DNA from: Chloroflexota bacterium
GTDB taxonomy: Bacteria; Chloroflexota; Anaerolineae; Anaerolineales; UBA4823
Direction of reading: 5' to 3'
Assembly: GCA_029557965.1 (NCBI GenBank)
Contig: JAKQIM010000026.1
Span: 62,001 to 126,000, forward strand
DNA length: 64,000 nucleotides
Part shown: positions 8,335 through 17,326 of the stretch, piece by piece
Position numbering within the stretch: the first letter of the stretch is position 1
How the letters are laid out: every line of letters starts with the position of its first letter
The notes under the pieces: model-generated
What the model was told of the DNA's origin: nothing
The model's input: the letters and a program-made list of their open reading frames with translations, nothing else
The model's database searches: none
Program-made: the position numbers and the translations under genes

Positions 8335-10869
8335 ATGGGTCTTCATAAGCATCCAAAGCTCCAAACGCTGTTGGTATTGGTACTTGGATTATTATTGTAC
8401 CTGGTGTTGATGCGCGGCCAGGGAACGGTAAAATCCCTGGTGTTTGGGGCAGAATATGCCTACATTGCAGCGGGGGGTTCTGACGGAGGGGTATTGGTGC
8501 TGGAGTTGGCCTTCTCTACCCCCACCGCAAGCCCCACGCCCAAAATGACGGCTGGCCCTGCTACGCCCACGCCCAGCCCCACCCCGCAAGGCTGGGTGGA
8601 GCCAACGCCGACATCGACCCTGCCGCCGCACAGCACACCTACCTCGCTGCCCATCGATTGGACGTTTGAAAGCTCGAGGGTGGTCAAGCGCTGGGATACA
8701 TTGGGAGAGGGCCTGGCGCTTGAGAAGATCGGTTGGGAAGACAAAGATTACCTGTTCGTGGCAGAGGGGGCCTATGGCCTGAAGCTGTGGGACGTGACTG
8801 AGCTCAAGAATCCAATTGAGCTCGAGGTGCGCGACCAGGTGCCCCATGCGCGGGCGGTGGTGGTATTCGACGGGCGGATGTTTGTGGCATCTGAGCGCTA
8901 TGGGGTGTTTACCTGGCTGGTGGAAGGCGACCCTGAGATGGCGGCTTTCCAGCCGGCGCGGGGCCAGCCGGTAATCCCGGCGCGAGATGCGCGCGACATC
9001 TTTGTGTACAAGTACCTGCGAGAGGTAGAGACCAGCGCCGCCGAGGATGAGACGCAGGAGGCGGGTGGAGGGCGCAGGCCCCAGATCGTAGAGACCATTT
9101 ACCAGGTGTGCGTGGCAGCCGGGCGCGAGGGAGTGCTGGTGGTTGAAATGAACGAAAGCCTGGTGCCGGTCTCGCAGGAGATCATTTCGACCGGCAATCG
9201 ACGCGCCCTGAGTGTGTGGGCCGACGGCTCCAAGGATATTTTGTATATTGCGGCCGAAGATGGCGGCGTGCTGGTGTACGACATTTTCTCTAAGATGGAG
9301 AAGTTGGCCGAGGTGGATACGAATGGACCGGCCATAGATGTGTTGTTTCGAGATGGGTACCTGTACGTTGCTGCTGGGCCGGTGGGCCTGCAGGTCTACA
9401 AAGAGAATCCCGGGCATACGTATGAGTTGGTCGCTGTGCTAGACACCCCCGGGAGGGCGGTGGGGCTGGCATCTTCGAATTTCCATAATTTTATATTTGT
9501 TGCAGACGAGTCTGGCGGGGTGCGTTTTATCAATGTGACCGACCCCAAAAATCCAATCGATGAGACCGATTACCAGCTCGATTGGGGCGAGGCGCCGTTT
9601 GAGTTTTTGGCCAGCTCGGCCATTTCGGGAGATGGCTTGAACAAGCAGGCCAAGCTGACGGTGGGAAATATGACGGTGGATTTGACCATCGCCTCGATCG
9701 CCCTGGTGATGAGCCTGGTGGTCTTCGCGGGTTTTGTGCTGCCAGTGCACACGCCGTGGCAGCGCCTGCAAACGATCTGGCGGATGATCGTGCACTGGTT
9801 CAAGCCTGACCATGCATGGTTTATTCGCAACGGGCAAGTGGATGCGCATGACCTGGCATATGGTGAGCGCGGGCCGGGGGTGGTGGTGTTGGATGCGGCC
9901 AGCGCGGCGGTGTTCAAGCATTTGAACGACACGCCGCGCCCGCGAGGCCCGGGTGTGGTTTTTACACGCAACGAAGAACGGCTGTACGAGCTGTTGGATC
10001 TGCGGCGCAAGGCACTTTGGTTGGGGCCGCACCTGGATGAGAGCCCCTTTGAAGTACGAGGAGAGGGCGAATTGCAGGCCGATTACCGGGGGCGCTGTTA
10101 CCGCCGAGAGCAAACCAAGGCCATGACGCGCGACGGTGTGGAAGTGGCGCCTACCTTGCGAGTGGTCTATTCGTTGGATGGTAAGGCGGTGGAAGATGGC
10201 ACGCAGTTCGATTACGATGCCGAAGCGGTTCTCAAGGTGGCGGACGGCGACCACCCCCAGGCGCGCTACTGCCGGCGGAGCGGTAAGATCGTTTCGACGC
10301 GCGAGGAAATAATCACTTGTGCGGCGACCACCCTGTGGCAAGACGGCCTGGCCCGCTTTAAGCTGGCGGAGTTGTTTGGTGAGGTTGACCCCGGGGGGCA
10401 CCCCGGCCCGGCCGGCCAGCCGAACGGTTTGAATGCCATTGTCGAAGGGATGCGGCAGCGCCTGACACAAGCTGAGCTGCCGGGGGCGGGGGGCGGGTTG
10501 GAACCCAATCCCATATACCAGGAATTCCAGGCCCGCGGCCTGCAGGTGCATGCCGTGAGCCTGGAAGCCGTTCACCTGGCTGAAGATGACCGCTTGAGCT
10601 TGCTGCAGAACTGGCATGCAAGCTGGTCAAAGCAATTAGAACTGGATGCACAGCGCTTGCAGCAGTGTGAGCAGGAGCGGGCGCTGAGCGATTATGCCCT
10701 GGCGGCAGCCAGGCCGCTGAAGGAACGTCTGAAGCGGGTGATCGCGCCGGTGTATTTGAAAGAGACGCTGCTGCTGATGCTGCGCGGCACACTGGGGCTT
10801 TGCCCGGCAGGTTCGAGCGCCAGCCGAGGGGTGGGGCAGATGATCGAATGGGTGGAGAATAACCTGTGA
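8335..10869 (+). CDS. SPFH-like membrane protein with extracytoplasmic LVIVD-type propeller, paralogue 3 of 4
   Basis: This 844-residue protein has an N-terminal signal-anchor (QTLLVLVLGLLLYLVLM), a Thr-Pro-rich linker (residues about 60-105) and repeated blocks typical of LVIVD beta-propellers. These include YLFVAEGAYGLKLWDVTEL, LYVAAGPVGLQVY and FIFVADESGGVRFINVTD. A second helix follows (IASIALVMSLVVFAGFVLPV, about 450-470). The C-terminal part repeats the module of the first paralogue: PVHTPWQRL, FIRNGQVDAHDL, RGPGVVVLDAASAAV, RGPGVVFTRNEERL, KAMTRDGVEVAPTLRV, GLQVHAVSLEAV and NWHASW. The propeller is predicted outside the membrane and the SPFH-like part in the cytoplasm. It overlaps the next gene by 4 bases. 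Confidence 0.7.
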   Translation: MGLHKHPKLQTLLVLVLGLLLYLVLMRGQGTVKSLVFGAEYAYIAAGGSDGGVLVLELAFSTPTASPTPKMTAGPATPTPSPTPQGWVEPTPTSTLPPHSTPTSLPIDWTFESSRVVKRWDTLGEGLALEKIGWEDKDYLFVAEGAYGLKLWDVTELKNPIELEVRDQVPHARAVVVFDGRMFVASERYGVFTWLVEGDPEMAAFQPARGQPVIPARDARDIFVYKYLREVETSAAEDETQEAGGGRRPQIVETIYQVCVAAGREGVLVVEMNESLVPVSQEIISTGNRRALSVWADGSKDILYIAAEDGGVLVYDIFSKMEKLAEVDTNGPAIDVLFRDGYLYVAAGPVGLQVYKENPGHTYELVAVLDTPGRAVGLASSNFHNFIFVADESGGVRFINVTDPKNPIDETDYQLDWGEAPFEFLASSAISGDGLNKQAKLTVGNMTVDLTIASIALVMSLVVFAGFVLPVHTPWQRLQTIWRMIVHWFKPDHAWFIRNGQVDAHDLAYGERGPGVVVLDAASAAVFKHLNDTPRPRGPGVVFTRNEERLYELLDLRRKALWLGPHLDESPFEVRGEGELQADYRGRCYRREQTKAMTRDGVEVAPTLRVVYSLDGKAVEDGTQFDYDAEAVLKVADGDHPQARYCRRSGKIVSTREEIITCAATTLWQDGLARFKLAELFGEVDPGGHPGPAGQPNGLNAIVEGMRQRLTQAELPGAGGGLEPNPIYQEFQARGLQVHAVSLEAVHLAEDDRLSLLQNWHASWSKQLELDAQRLQQCEQERALSDYALAAARPLKERLKRVIAPVYLKETLLLMLRGTLGLCPAGSSASRGVGQMIEWVENNL

Positions 10870-12542
10870 GCCAGGGTGCAGGCGGCTCCAGCGGGAAGAC
10901 TTCGCCGGGCGGGGGCTCGACGCGCCAGCGCGCCGCTGATCTGGTGGCGCGCCTGAGAGCAGCCTGGAAGGTGAACAGCAAACGCAGCCGGGCTTTCTTC
11001 CACGCGGGGCCTGTGCCGCGCCTGATCGTGTACATCTTGCTGGTGGTGGGGATCTTCCTTGGCTTTGTGCTGTTTGGGCGGCAGATGGCCAATTGGGCCA
11101 GCAACGCGGTGATCAATACCATCAACTGCGCGCGACACCCCGTGCGCTGTTTTCGGGATATTGTTGGTGTTCCACCGCCCCCGCCTACGCCCACCCCGGT
11201 TCCGGGCCCAACCCAGCCCCCGCCCCCCACGCCCTTGCCAGAGCCAAGACCCCGGGCCTGGTCTGAAAGCACTGAGAATACGATCCAAACCTGGACGCGG
11301 AACGATGTCTTGCGGCACCTTTTGATCTTGGGGCTGACCATATGGGGGGCCTCGAGGCTGGCGGGGATCTATTTTGGTGACCTGCACCATATTGAAGATT
11401 TTCGGTTCACGTCGCAGTTGTTACGCCGGACGATATTGGCACGTGCTTTTGGCAAGATCGTGGTGCAGGCCGGGCAGATCGAGGCAAAGGACCAGAAAGG
11501 CCATAACTTAGAGCGCTTGCTGGGGGCGGGCATCCCGGCGGCGGTGCAGGTTGCGCCCGACAGCTGCCTGGTCGTTGAGCTGATGAACGGCGAGCCGGTG
11601 TTTATTGGTCCCACAGGGGGCAAACCGGCGCTGCTGCGGGCCTTTAGCCGCCTGCGGCGGGCAGTAGACCTGCGCGATCAAGAAGTGACCCTGACTGTTA
11701 ACGGCATTGCGCGCGACGGCCTGCCGGTGGCAGCCAAAGATGTGGCTTTGTGCTTCAGCGTGGCGCGTGCTGGGCAGGCCGCCACGAACCAACAGCCCTA
11801 TCCCTTTGACGAGCAGGCGCTGCGCAACCTGGTTTATCGCACCTGCCCCGAACTGGCTTCAGCGAATGGGAAGGTGGTTTCACGGGTGCAGTCTACCTTG
11901 CCCCCCAGCAACCAGGGCAAAGAGCTTTACCTGGCGATGGTTGAGCAGATCGAGGTGGCCTTCAGAGAGTTCATCAGCCGGTGCGCGGCGGCCGATCTTG
12001 TGCCATTTACGGCGCCGGGGGCGGATGCAGGTGGTGGCGCAGCACCCACGGCCCATAATTCGAGCGGGCTGCAAAACCCGATCCAGGCCTTTGTTGAGGC
12101 CTTCAACGCGCAAGCTTTGATGAGCGGCATCGAGCTGGCATGGCTGGGCAAGGGGGAGTGGGTTCTGCCGGGCGAGATCGTGGTGGGCGGCGGGGAAGAC
12201 GCTCGCAAAAGCAAGAAGTACGTGGTGCCGCTGGCAGATTGGCAGCGGAGCGTTGAGAACTGGCAGCGGCGAAAGGCCCTGCTTGGCGACCAGATGGACC
12301 TTGACCGGCATACGGGTGAGCTGTTGGCCCTGGTGCGGCAGGTGCCGTTGGGGGTGCAGCCTCCGGCAGCGCCCCCCGGAGGTCCGCGGCGCGCGTATCA
12401 AATTGGCAAAGCGCTAATTCAGGCATATCGTGATAAACTAGATGATGCGTTGAAAAGCTACCAGCAAGCAGGGCAAACCCCGCCCTCAGAGCTGGTGGAT
12501 GTGATTGAACACCTGAACCAATTGATCGAGCGGAAGCCTTGA
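10866..12542 (+). CDS. SPFH-like membrane protein, paralogue 4 of 4
   Basis: This 558-residue protein starts at a GTG overlapping the previous stop (GTGA). Two membrane helices (RLIVYILLVVGIFLGFVLFG, about 49-68, and LRHLLILGLTIWGASRLAG, about 143-161) flank a proline-rich loop. The cytoplasmic part has FGKIVVQAGQIEAKD, AVQVAPDSCLVVEL and GIARDGLPVAAKDVALCF, aligning with the other three paralogues. GIELAWLGKGEW and a W-containing helix follow. It is the most divergent of the four, and its GPG turn is not conserved. The psuK start is 8 bases downstream. Confidence 0.65.
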   Translation: MSQGAGGSSGKTSPGGGSTRQRAADLVARLRAAWKVNSKRSRAFFHAGPVPRLIVYILLVVGIFLGFVLFGRQMANWASNAVINTINCARHPVRCFRDIVGVPPPPPTPTPVPGPTQPPPPTPLPEPRPRAWSESTENTIQTWTRNDVLRHLLILGLTIWGASRLAGIYFGDLHHIEDFRFTSQLLRRTILARAFGKIVVQAGQIEAKDQKGHNLERLLGAGIPAAVQVAPDSCLVVELMNGEPVFIGPTGGKPALLRAFSRLRRAVDLRDQEVTLTVNGIARDGLPVAAKDVALCFSVARAGQAATNQQPYPFDEQALRNLVYRTCPELASANGKVVSRVQSTLPPSNQGKELYLAMVEQIEVAFREFISRCAAADLVPFTAPGADAGGGAAPTAHNSSGLQNPIQAFVEAFNAQALMSGIELAWLGKGEWVLPGEIVVGGGEDARKSKKYVVPLADWQRSVENWQRRKALLGDQMDLDRHTGELLALVRQVPLGVQPPAAPPGGPRRAYQIGKALIQAYRDKLDDALKSYQQAGQTPPSELVDVIEHLNQLIERKP

Positions 12543-12550
12543 GGAGCGCT

Positions 12551-13498
12551 ATGACGGAAGAATTAGTCTACAACCCTGAAAAGCCGGTGCTGGTGATCGG
12601 TGCGGCAGGCGTGGACCTGGTGGGCAGGTTGAAAGGGGGCTTGTTGCCCTCGACCTCGAACCCGGCCCGGATCCGGTCCTCTTTTGGCGGGGTTGGGCGC
12701 AACGTGGCCGAAAACCTGGCCCGTCTTGGGCAGGCAGTGACGCTTTTGACGGCTGTGGGGCAAGACCCGGCCGGCGACCAACTGCTGGAAGATGCGGCTG
12801 AAGCGGGGGTTGACGTGTCGCATGTGCTGCGCAGCTCCGAACAGCCCACCGGCACTTACCTGGCGGTGATCAACCCAGAGGGGGGCTTGCAGTTTGGGCT
12901 GGATGATATGCGGGCCATTGCGGCGCTTTCGGCAGAGCATGTGCGCTTGCATGCAGACTTGTTTGCGCAGGCGTCTTTGGTGTTCATGGATGCCAACTTG
13001 CCCAAAGAGACCCTGCGGGCGGCGATGGCGCTGGCGCGCAAAGCGGGCTTGCCCATCTGTGCAGACCCCACCTCGCAGACCCTGGCGGCGCGCCTGAAGC
13101 CTTACCTGCCGCGCCTGCGCCTGGTGGCGCCAAATGCGGCTGAGGCGGCAATCTTGTGCGGTTACGACTTTGATGTGACCGGCCGGCGCAAAGCACTGGC
13201 AGCGGCGAAATGCCTGGTGGGGCAGGGTGTGGATATTGCGATCATTGCCCTGGCTGAGGCGGGGGTGTGTTATGCCACATCGGCAACCAGCGGGCATATC
13301 CCGGCCATGCGCACCGAGATCCTGGATCCGACCGGGGCGGGAGATGCTTTGACGGCCACGGTATTGTTTGCTTTGTTGAACGATATTCCCATTGATGATG
13401 CGGTGCGGCTGGGCGTAGCGGCTGCCTCGCTCACCTTGCGCTACCGCGGCGCGGTGGTGCCTGACCTTTCTTTGGAGACCCTGTATGACATATTATAA
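12551..13498 (+). CDS. psuK: PfkB-family kinase, probable pseudouridine kinase
   Basis: This 315-residue ribokinase-fold protein has the PfkB signatures FGGVGRNVAENLARLG and DPTGAGDALTA, the latter with the catalytic aspartate. It overlaps psuG by 14 bases, which points to pseudouridine kinase: it phosphorylates pseudouridine to pseudouridine 5'-phosphate for cleavage by PsuG. The ATG at 12551 follows GAGGAG with a 4-base gap and is preferred over the TTG at 12539. The specific substrate is inferred from the neighbour; the kinase family is certain. Confidence 0.87.
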   Translation: MTEELVYNPEKPVLVIGAAGVDLVGRLKGGLLPSTSNPARIRSSFGGVGRNVAENLARLGQAVTLLTAVGQDPAGDQLLEDAAEAGVDVSHVLRSSEQPTGTYLAVINPEGGLQFGLDDMRAIAALSAEHVRLHADLFAQASLVFMDANLPKETLRAAMALARKAGLPICADPTSQTLAARLKPYLPRLRLVAPNAAEAAILCGYDFDVTGRRKALAAAKCLVGQGVDIAIIALAEAGVCYATSATSGHIPAMRTEILDPTGAGDALTATVLFALLNDIPIDDAVRLGVAAASLTLRYRGAVVPDLSLETLYDIL

Positions 13499-14393
13499 GA
13501 TTTCTTCGCTGGTAGCACAGGCGCTGCAGGCAAAACAGCCTGTGGTGGCCCTAGAGTCGACTGTGATTACCCACGGGCTGCCTTTTCCGCAAAACCTGGA
13601 GCTGGCGCGCAACATGGAAGCCGAGGTGCGAGCCGGGGGCAGTCTGCCGGCGACGATTGCGGTGATTGACGGCCTGATCCATGTGGGCCTGGAAGATGAT
13701 GAGCTGGAACGCCTGGCGGTGCAGGCGCGTGATGTGGGGGTGCGCAAGGTGAGCGTGCGCGATTTTGGCCCGGCGATTGCCCTGGGCGAATGCGGGGGCA
13801 CTACGGTGGCCGGCACGCTGGTGGCGGCTGAGGCGGCCGGGCTGCGCGTTTTTGCCACCGGCGGGATCGGCGGGGTGCACCAGGGGGCGCCTTTCGACGT
13901 TTCGGCAGACTTGCAGCAGTTGGCGCGCTCTCCGGTGGTGGTGGTGTGTGCGGGGGCCAAGGCCATCTTAGACCTGCCAGCCACCCTGGAGGTGCTGGAG
14001 ACGATGGGGGTGCCGGTGGTGGGTTACCAGACGGACGAATTCCCGGCTTTCTATTCGCGCAGCAGTGGGCTGCCGGTGAGCGTGCGGGCCGATACGCCGG
14101 GGCAGGTGGCGGCGATTGCCCGGGCGCACTGGGGGCTGGGCATGCGCAGCGCGGTGCTGTTGACGGTGCCGCCGCCCGAAGATGCAGCCCTGCCGGCAGA
14201 CGCGGTGCAGGGAGCCATCCAACAGGCCCTGACAGAGGCTGCAGCACAGGGCATTCACGGGCAGAAGGTGACGCCCTTTATGCTCGGGCGGGTGAGCGAG
14301 CTGACCCACGGCGACAGCCTGAAGGCCAACCTGGCGTTGCTGTTGAACAACGGGCGCCTGGCGGCAGCGGTGGCAAGGGAACTGGCAGGTTAA
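13485..14393 (+). CDS. psuG: Pseudouridine-5'-phosphate glycosidase
   Basis: The 302-residue protein carries the PsuG signatures ESTVITHGLPFPQN near residue 23, SVRDFGPAIALGECGGTTVA, FATGGIGGVHQGA, VVCAGAKAILDLP and YQTDEFPAFYSRSSG. The enzyme cleaves the C-C bond of pseudouridine 5'-phosphate to uracil and ribose 5-phosphate. Length matches the family. Together with psuK it forms a complete pathway for pseudouridine released by RNA decay. It is the last gene of the plus-strand run and is followed 4 bases later by a very strong hairpin. Confidence 0.95.
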   Translation: MTYYKISSLVAQALQAKQPVVALESTVITHGLPFPQNLELARNMEAEVRAGGSLPATIAVIDGLIHVGLEDDELERLAVQARDVGVRKVSVRDFGPAIALGECGGTTVAGTLVAAEAAGLRVFATGGIGGVHQGAPFDVSADLQQLARSPVVVVCAGAKAILDLPATLEVLETMGVPVVGYQTDEFPAFYSRSSGLPVSVRADTPGQVAAIARAHWGLGMRSAVLLTVPPPEDAALPADAVQGAIQQALTEAAAQGIHGQKVTPFMLGRVSELTHGDSLKANLALLLNNGRLAAAVARELAG

Positions 14394-14397
14394 AGTG

Positions 14398-14447
14398 CTT
14401 AAAAGCGAAAGATGCGGTGCTCGAGCACCGCATCTTTCGCTTTTAAG
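14398..14447. terminator. Perfect 50-base palindrome, bidirectional terminator
   Basis: Bases 14398-14422 (CTTAAAAGCGAAAGATGCGG then TGCTC) are the exact reverse complement of 14423-14447, giving a 25-bp stem with no unpaired spacer. The CTTTTAAG ends provide a short U tract in both directions. It separates the convergent psuG and the Thr-Pro-rich gene. Confidence 0.85.
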
Positions 14448-14454
14448 GGGTAGC

Positions 14455-15684
14455 TTAGGGTTGGGAGGTATTCGTGGGCATGTGCGTATAGGTAGGCAGA
14501 GGCGCCGTGGGCGACTTGGTGGGCATGCGCGTGTAGGTGGGTACGGGCGGGGTGAAGGTATAAGTGGGCGCCCGCGTGAGGGTGAGGTAAGGGGTGATCG
14601 TAGCGGTGTAGCGTGGGGTGGGGGTGCGCGAAGGTGTGCCCGTGGGGGTAATGGTGGGGGTGGGGCTTATGACGGGCGGGCGCGGGGTGGGGGTTTGGGA
14701 GGGGACGCGCGTATCGCTGGGGCGGGGTGTTTGCGAGGGCCAACGCGTGGGTGAAGGCCAGGGCGTGGGGGTAATGGTGCGGGTGGGGGTGACCGTGCGG
14801 GTGATGGTAACCGTAGCGCTGGGCCGCGGGGTGGTGGTGGTGGTGACGGTGGGCGATGAGGTTTTGGTGGGGGTGGTGGTGATGGTGGGCGATGGCGTGG
14901 CCGAAGGCGGCGGGGTAGGGGCTTCTCCTTCTACGGTGAAGCGGCCCGAGACCTGCCAATCGTACCCGACAAAGATTTGTACTTCGTATTCGGTGGGCTG
15001 CCATTCGTAAGGCATGGGGTCCCAGTCGGTATAGCCAATGCCGCCAGTGCCGCCATCCCAGGGCTTGGTCTCAAAGTTGACCAACTCACCGGCACGGTAC
15101 CAGAGCGCCGTCCACTGCGAACCGACCACCATGCCATCGTAGCTGAACTGGGCGTAAAGGTGCCCGACCGGGTTCTGGAAGACTTCGGCGGGCTCAACCG
15201 GCAGGTAGTTGTCATCCAGGTCGCGGGCGAAGACCAGCGGGCTGAAGACGACCCCGGGGACGGGGGTGATGGTGCTGGCAAAGCGGGCTTCGATAGCCAG
15301 GGGGATGCGCGGGGTGGGGGTGATGGTGGGGGTATCGGTGACCGAGGGGGTAGGGGTAATGGTAGGCGTGAGGGTGATGGTGGGGGTCGGCGTGATGGTA
15401 GTAGTCTGCGTGATGGTGGGGGTGAAGGTCTGCGTGATAGTGGGCGGGAAGAAGCTGTAGATGACAGGCTCGGCAAAGCTGTTAAGGGCAACCGCGATGA
15501 TGATAAGAACCAGGGCCAGGAAGAGCAAACGCCAGCCGGTGACCATGCGGTCGCGGCGCATGCGGAAGAACTTGAGGCCGCGGGCGCTGCGAATGGAGTG
15601 GATGCCTGCAAGAAAGCTGTAAAGAATGAGCAGGATGGTGATGACCAGAGCGGTCTGGACAGCGGTGTGGATATCGAGGTTCAT
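14455..15684 (-). CDS. Membrane-anchored Thr/Pro-rich repeat protein
   Basis: This 409-residue protein has two N-terminal membrane helices (about residues 9-27 and 50-70). Low-complexity Thr-Pro-Thr segments sit on either side of a folded middle domain of about 110 residues (roughly 130-240, with YAQFSYDGMVVGSQWTALWY and YEVQIFVGYDWQVSGRF). The last 170 residues are almost wholly T, P, S and R. Such stalks are common on Anaerolineae surface proteins and may be glycosylated. The middle domain is not one I can name. Its ATG overlaps the FAH-gene stop. Reads of this DNA on the plus strand are artefacts of the repeat. Confidence 0.7.
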   Translation of the reverse strand: MNLDIHTAVQTALVITILLILYSFLAGIHSIRSARGLKFFRMRRDRMVTGWRLLFLALVLIIIAVALNSFAEPVIYSFFPPTITQTFTPTITQTTTITPTPTITLTPTITPTPSVTDTPTITPTPRIPLAIEARFASTITPVPGVVFSPLVFARDLDDNYLPVEPAEVFQNPVGHLYAQFSYDGMVVGSQWTALWYRAGELVNFETKPWDGGTGGIGYTDWDPMPYEWQPTEYEVQIFVGYDWQVSGRFTVEGEAPTPPPSATPSPTITTTPTKTSSPTVTTTTTPRPSATVTITRTVTPTRTITPTPWPSPTRWPSQTPRPSDTRVPSQTPTPRPPVISPTPTITPTGTPSRTPTPRYTATITPYLTLTRAPTYTFTPPVPTYTRMPTKSPTAPLPTYTHMPTNTSQP

Positions 15685-16457
15685 ACTTTATGGGTGTCGG
15701 TGGCCACGGGGTTGCGTAAAGCGCCCAGGCCTTGAATGTTGATCTCGACGACATCGCCCTGGCGCAGCGGGCTGACGCCGGCGGGGGTGCCAGTCAATAG
15801 TATATCACCTTGCTCGAGGGTCATGATGGATGAAACGAAGGCGATCAACTGCTCGACTTTGAAGACCATGTCGTGAGTAGAGGCCATCTGGCGCATTTGG
15901 CCGTTGACATGGCAGGTGATGAGGGCGTCGGCAGGGTCGAAATCGGTCTCGATCCAGGGGCCGAGGGGGCAGAAGGTGTCAAAGCTCTTGCTGCGCGTCC
16001 ACTGGCCGTCGCGGCGCTGAAGGTCGCGGGCGGTGACGTCGTTGGCAATGGTGTAGCCAAAAACATAGCTGAGAGCCTCGGGTGGCTCGACCCGACGCGC
16101 GGCCTGGCCGATGATGACGGCCAACTCGGCTTCGTGCTCGACCTGCTGGGATTGGGGCGGGATGAGGATGGGCTGCTCGTGGCCGATGACAGACGAGACC
16201 GGCTTGATGAAGAGCAGGGGCACTTCGGGGATTTCGGCGTTGTGCTCTTTGGCGTGTTCAATGTAGTTGCGCCCCACGCAGATGATCTTACCGGGGGTGA
16301 GAGGGGCCAGCAGGCGCACTGAGGCGAGGGGCAAGTCGGCCTCCAGGCGGCGAAATTCGTCAAAGGGGCTGCCTTCGAGGGGGCCAACCTGGTCTTGATA
16401 GACCCAGCCCCAGCGAGGGGTGGGGTCATTCCGGGTTGTATAACGGACAAAACGCAT
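15681..16457 (-). CDS. Fumarylacetoacetate hydrolase (FAH) family protein
   Basis: The 258-residue protein has the FAH family blocks ICVGRNYIEHAKEHN, VEHEAELAVIIGQAARRV (metal ligands), GYTIANDVTARDLQ and the C-terminal DILLTGTPAGVSPL. The family includes acylpyruvases, oxaloacetate decarboxylases and 5-carboxymethyl-2-hydroxymuconate isomerases, which share a Mg-dependent C-C cleavage mechanism. Size fits the single-domain YcgM/FAHD1 type. A GGGAG ribosome site lies 9 bases before the ATG. The exact substrate is unknown. Confidence 0.9.
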   Translation of the reverse strand: MRFVRYTTRNDPTPRWGWVYQDQVGPLEGSPFDEFRRLEADLPLASVRLLAPLTPGKIICVGRNYIEHAKEHNAEIPEVPLLFIKPVSSVIGHEQPILIPPQSQQVEHEAELAVIIGQAARRVEPPEALSYVFGYTIANDVTARDLQRRDGQWTRSKSFDTFCPLGPWIETDFDPADALITCHVNGQMRQMASTHDMVFKVEQLIAFVSSIMTLEQGDILLTGTPAGVSPLRQGDVVEINIQGLGALRNPVATDTHKV

Positions 16458-16489
16458 ACGTTCAAACTCCCAGGGTGCGCGGGGGCCGG

Positions 16490-17326
16490 CTATTCAGAAA
16501 GGGCGCGGATGCGCTCAGATAACTCGGCAATGGCCTGCTCGGCGCCGGCAAAGCGATCGGCAAAACGCCAGCGCAGGGCCTCGACCAGCACGTAGATCAT
16601 GACGTTGGTGATGACCATGCCGGTGGAGGTGGAGGGGTGTTCGAGGGCAGAGAGCACCACGTCGGCTGAGCGGGCTGAGGGGAGGGAGGCGGCGGCGACG
16701 ATGGCGGCGGTGTGGATGCCGTGCAGGCGGGCTTCGGCCAGGGATTGCACCAGGTAAGGGGATTGGCCGGAAATGTCGATGGCGAGCAGCAGGTCTTGCG
16801 GGGTGGATGTGTGGATGGTACGGGCCAGGTCAACTGCGCCGGGGCGGGCGATGTAGACCGAGAAGCCGCCCTGCTCTAAAAAGTAGACCAGGTTATAGGC
16901 GGCGGGCTGGGCGGGGGCTTCGGCGAGGACTACGATGCGGCGGGCCTGGCCGATCTCGTTCACCAGGCGCTCGACGGCATCGGTGTTGAGGGAGATGCGG
17001 GTTTGTTCCAGCTCGCGGATGAGGCCCTGGAAGGCGGTGCTGACCACGCCGGGGACGGAATCGGATACTTCGGCTTCGGCGGGGCGGATGAGCAGGTCGC
17101 GGCGGACCTTATCGCGGATCTCGCGCAGCAGTTCGGGGTAGCCTTTGTAGCCGAGGGCTTGTGAGAAACGCACGACGGTGGCGGCATCTAAGTTGAGGGC
17201 ATGGGCCAGTTCGCTGGCGGTGAGGAAAGAGGCTTCGATGTAAGAATCCAATAAGTAGTCTGCCAGTTTGGCAAAGCTCTTGGACATGCCGGGCCGCTCA
17301 CGGCGGATGCGTTCTTCGTAGGGCAT
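16490..17326 (-). CDS. RpiR-family transcriptional regulator
   Basis: At 278 residues it has the RpiR layout: an N-terminal helix-turn-helix (ASELAHALNLDAATVVRFSQ, residues about 38-57, followed by GYKGYPELLREIRDKV) and a C-terminal SIS sugar-phosphate-binding domain (about 120-260, with VVLAEAPAQPAAYN and DLLLAIDISGQSPYLV). Such regulators usually respond to phosphosugars. It precedes the FAH gene by 32 bases on the same strand. An AGGAGG site precedes the ATG. The target genes are not evident. Confidence 0.9.
   Translation of the reverse strand: MPYEERIRRERPGMSKSFAKLADYLLDSYIEASFLTASELAHALNLDAATVVRFSQALGYKGYPELLREIRDKVRRDLLIRPAEAEVSDSVPGVVSTAFQGLIRELEQTRISLNTDAVERLVNEIGQARRIVVLAEAPAQPAAYNLVYFLEQGGFSVYIARPGAVDLARTIHTSTPQDLLLAIDISGQSPYLVQSLAEARLHGIHTAAIVAAASLPSARSADVVLSALEHPSTSTGMVITNVMIYVLVEALRWRFADRFAGAEQAIAELSERIRALSE

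Noticed and set aside
14540-14920. CRISPR-like or satellite repeat
   Set aside because: The periodicity comes from TPT-type codons; there are no spacers or constant repeat unit.
14618-15460. Gly/Val-rich open frames on the plus strand
   Set aside because: They are the complement of the Thr-Pro codon repeat of the minus-strand membrane protein and have no ribosome site or known domain.
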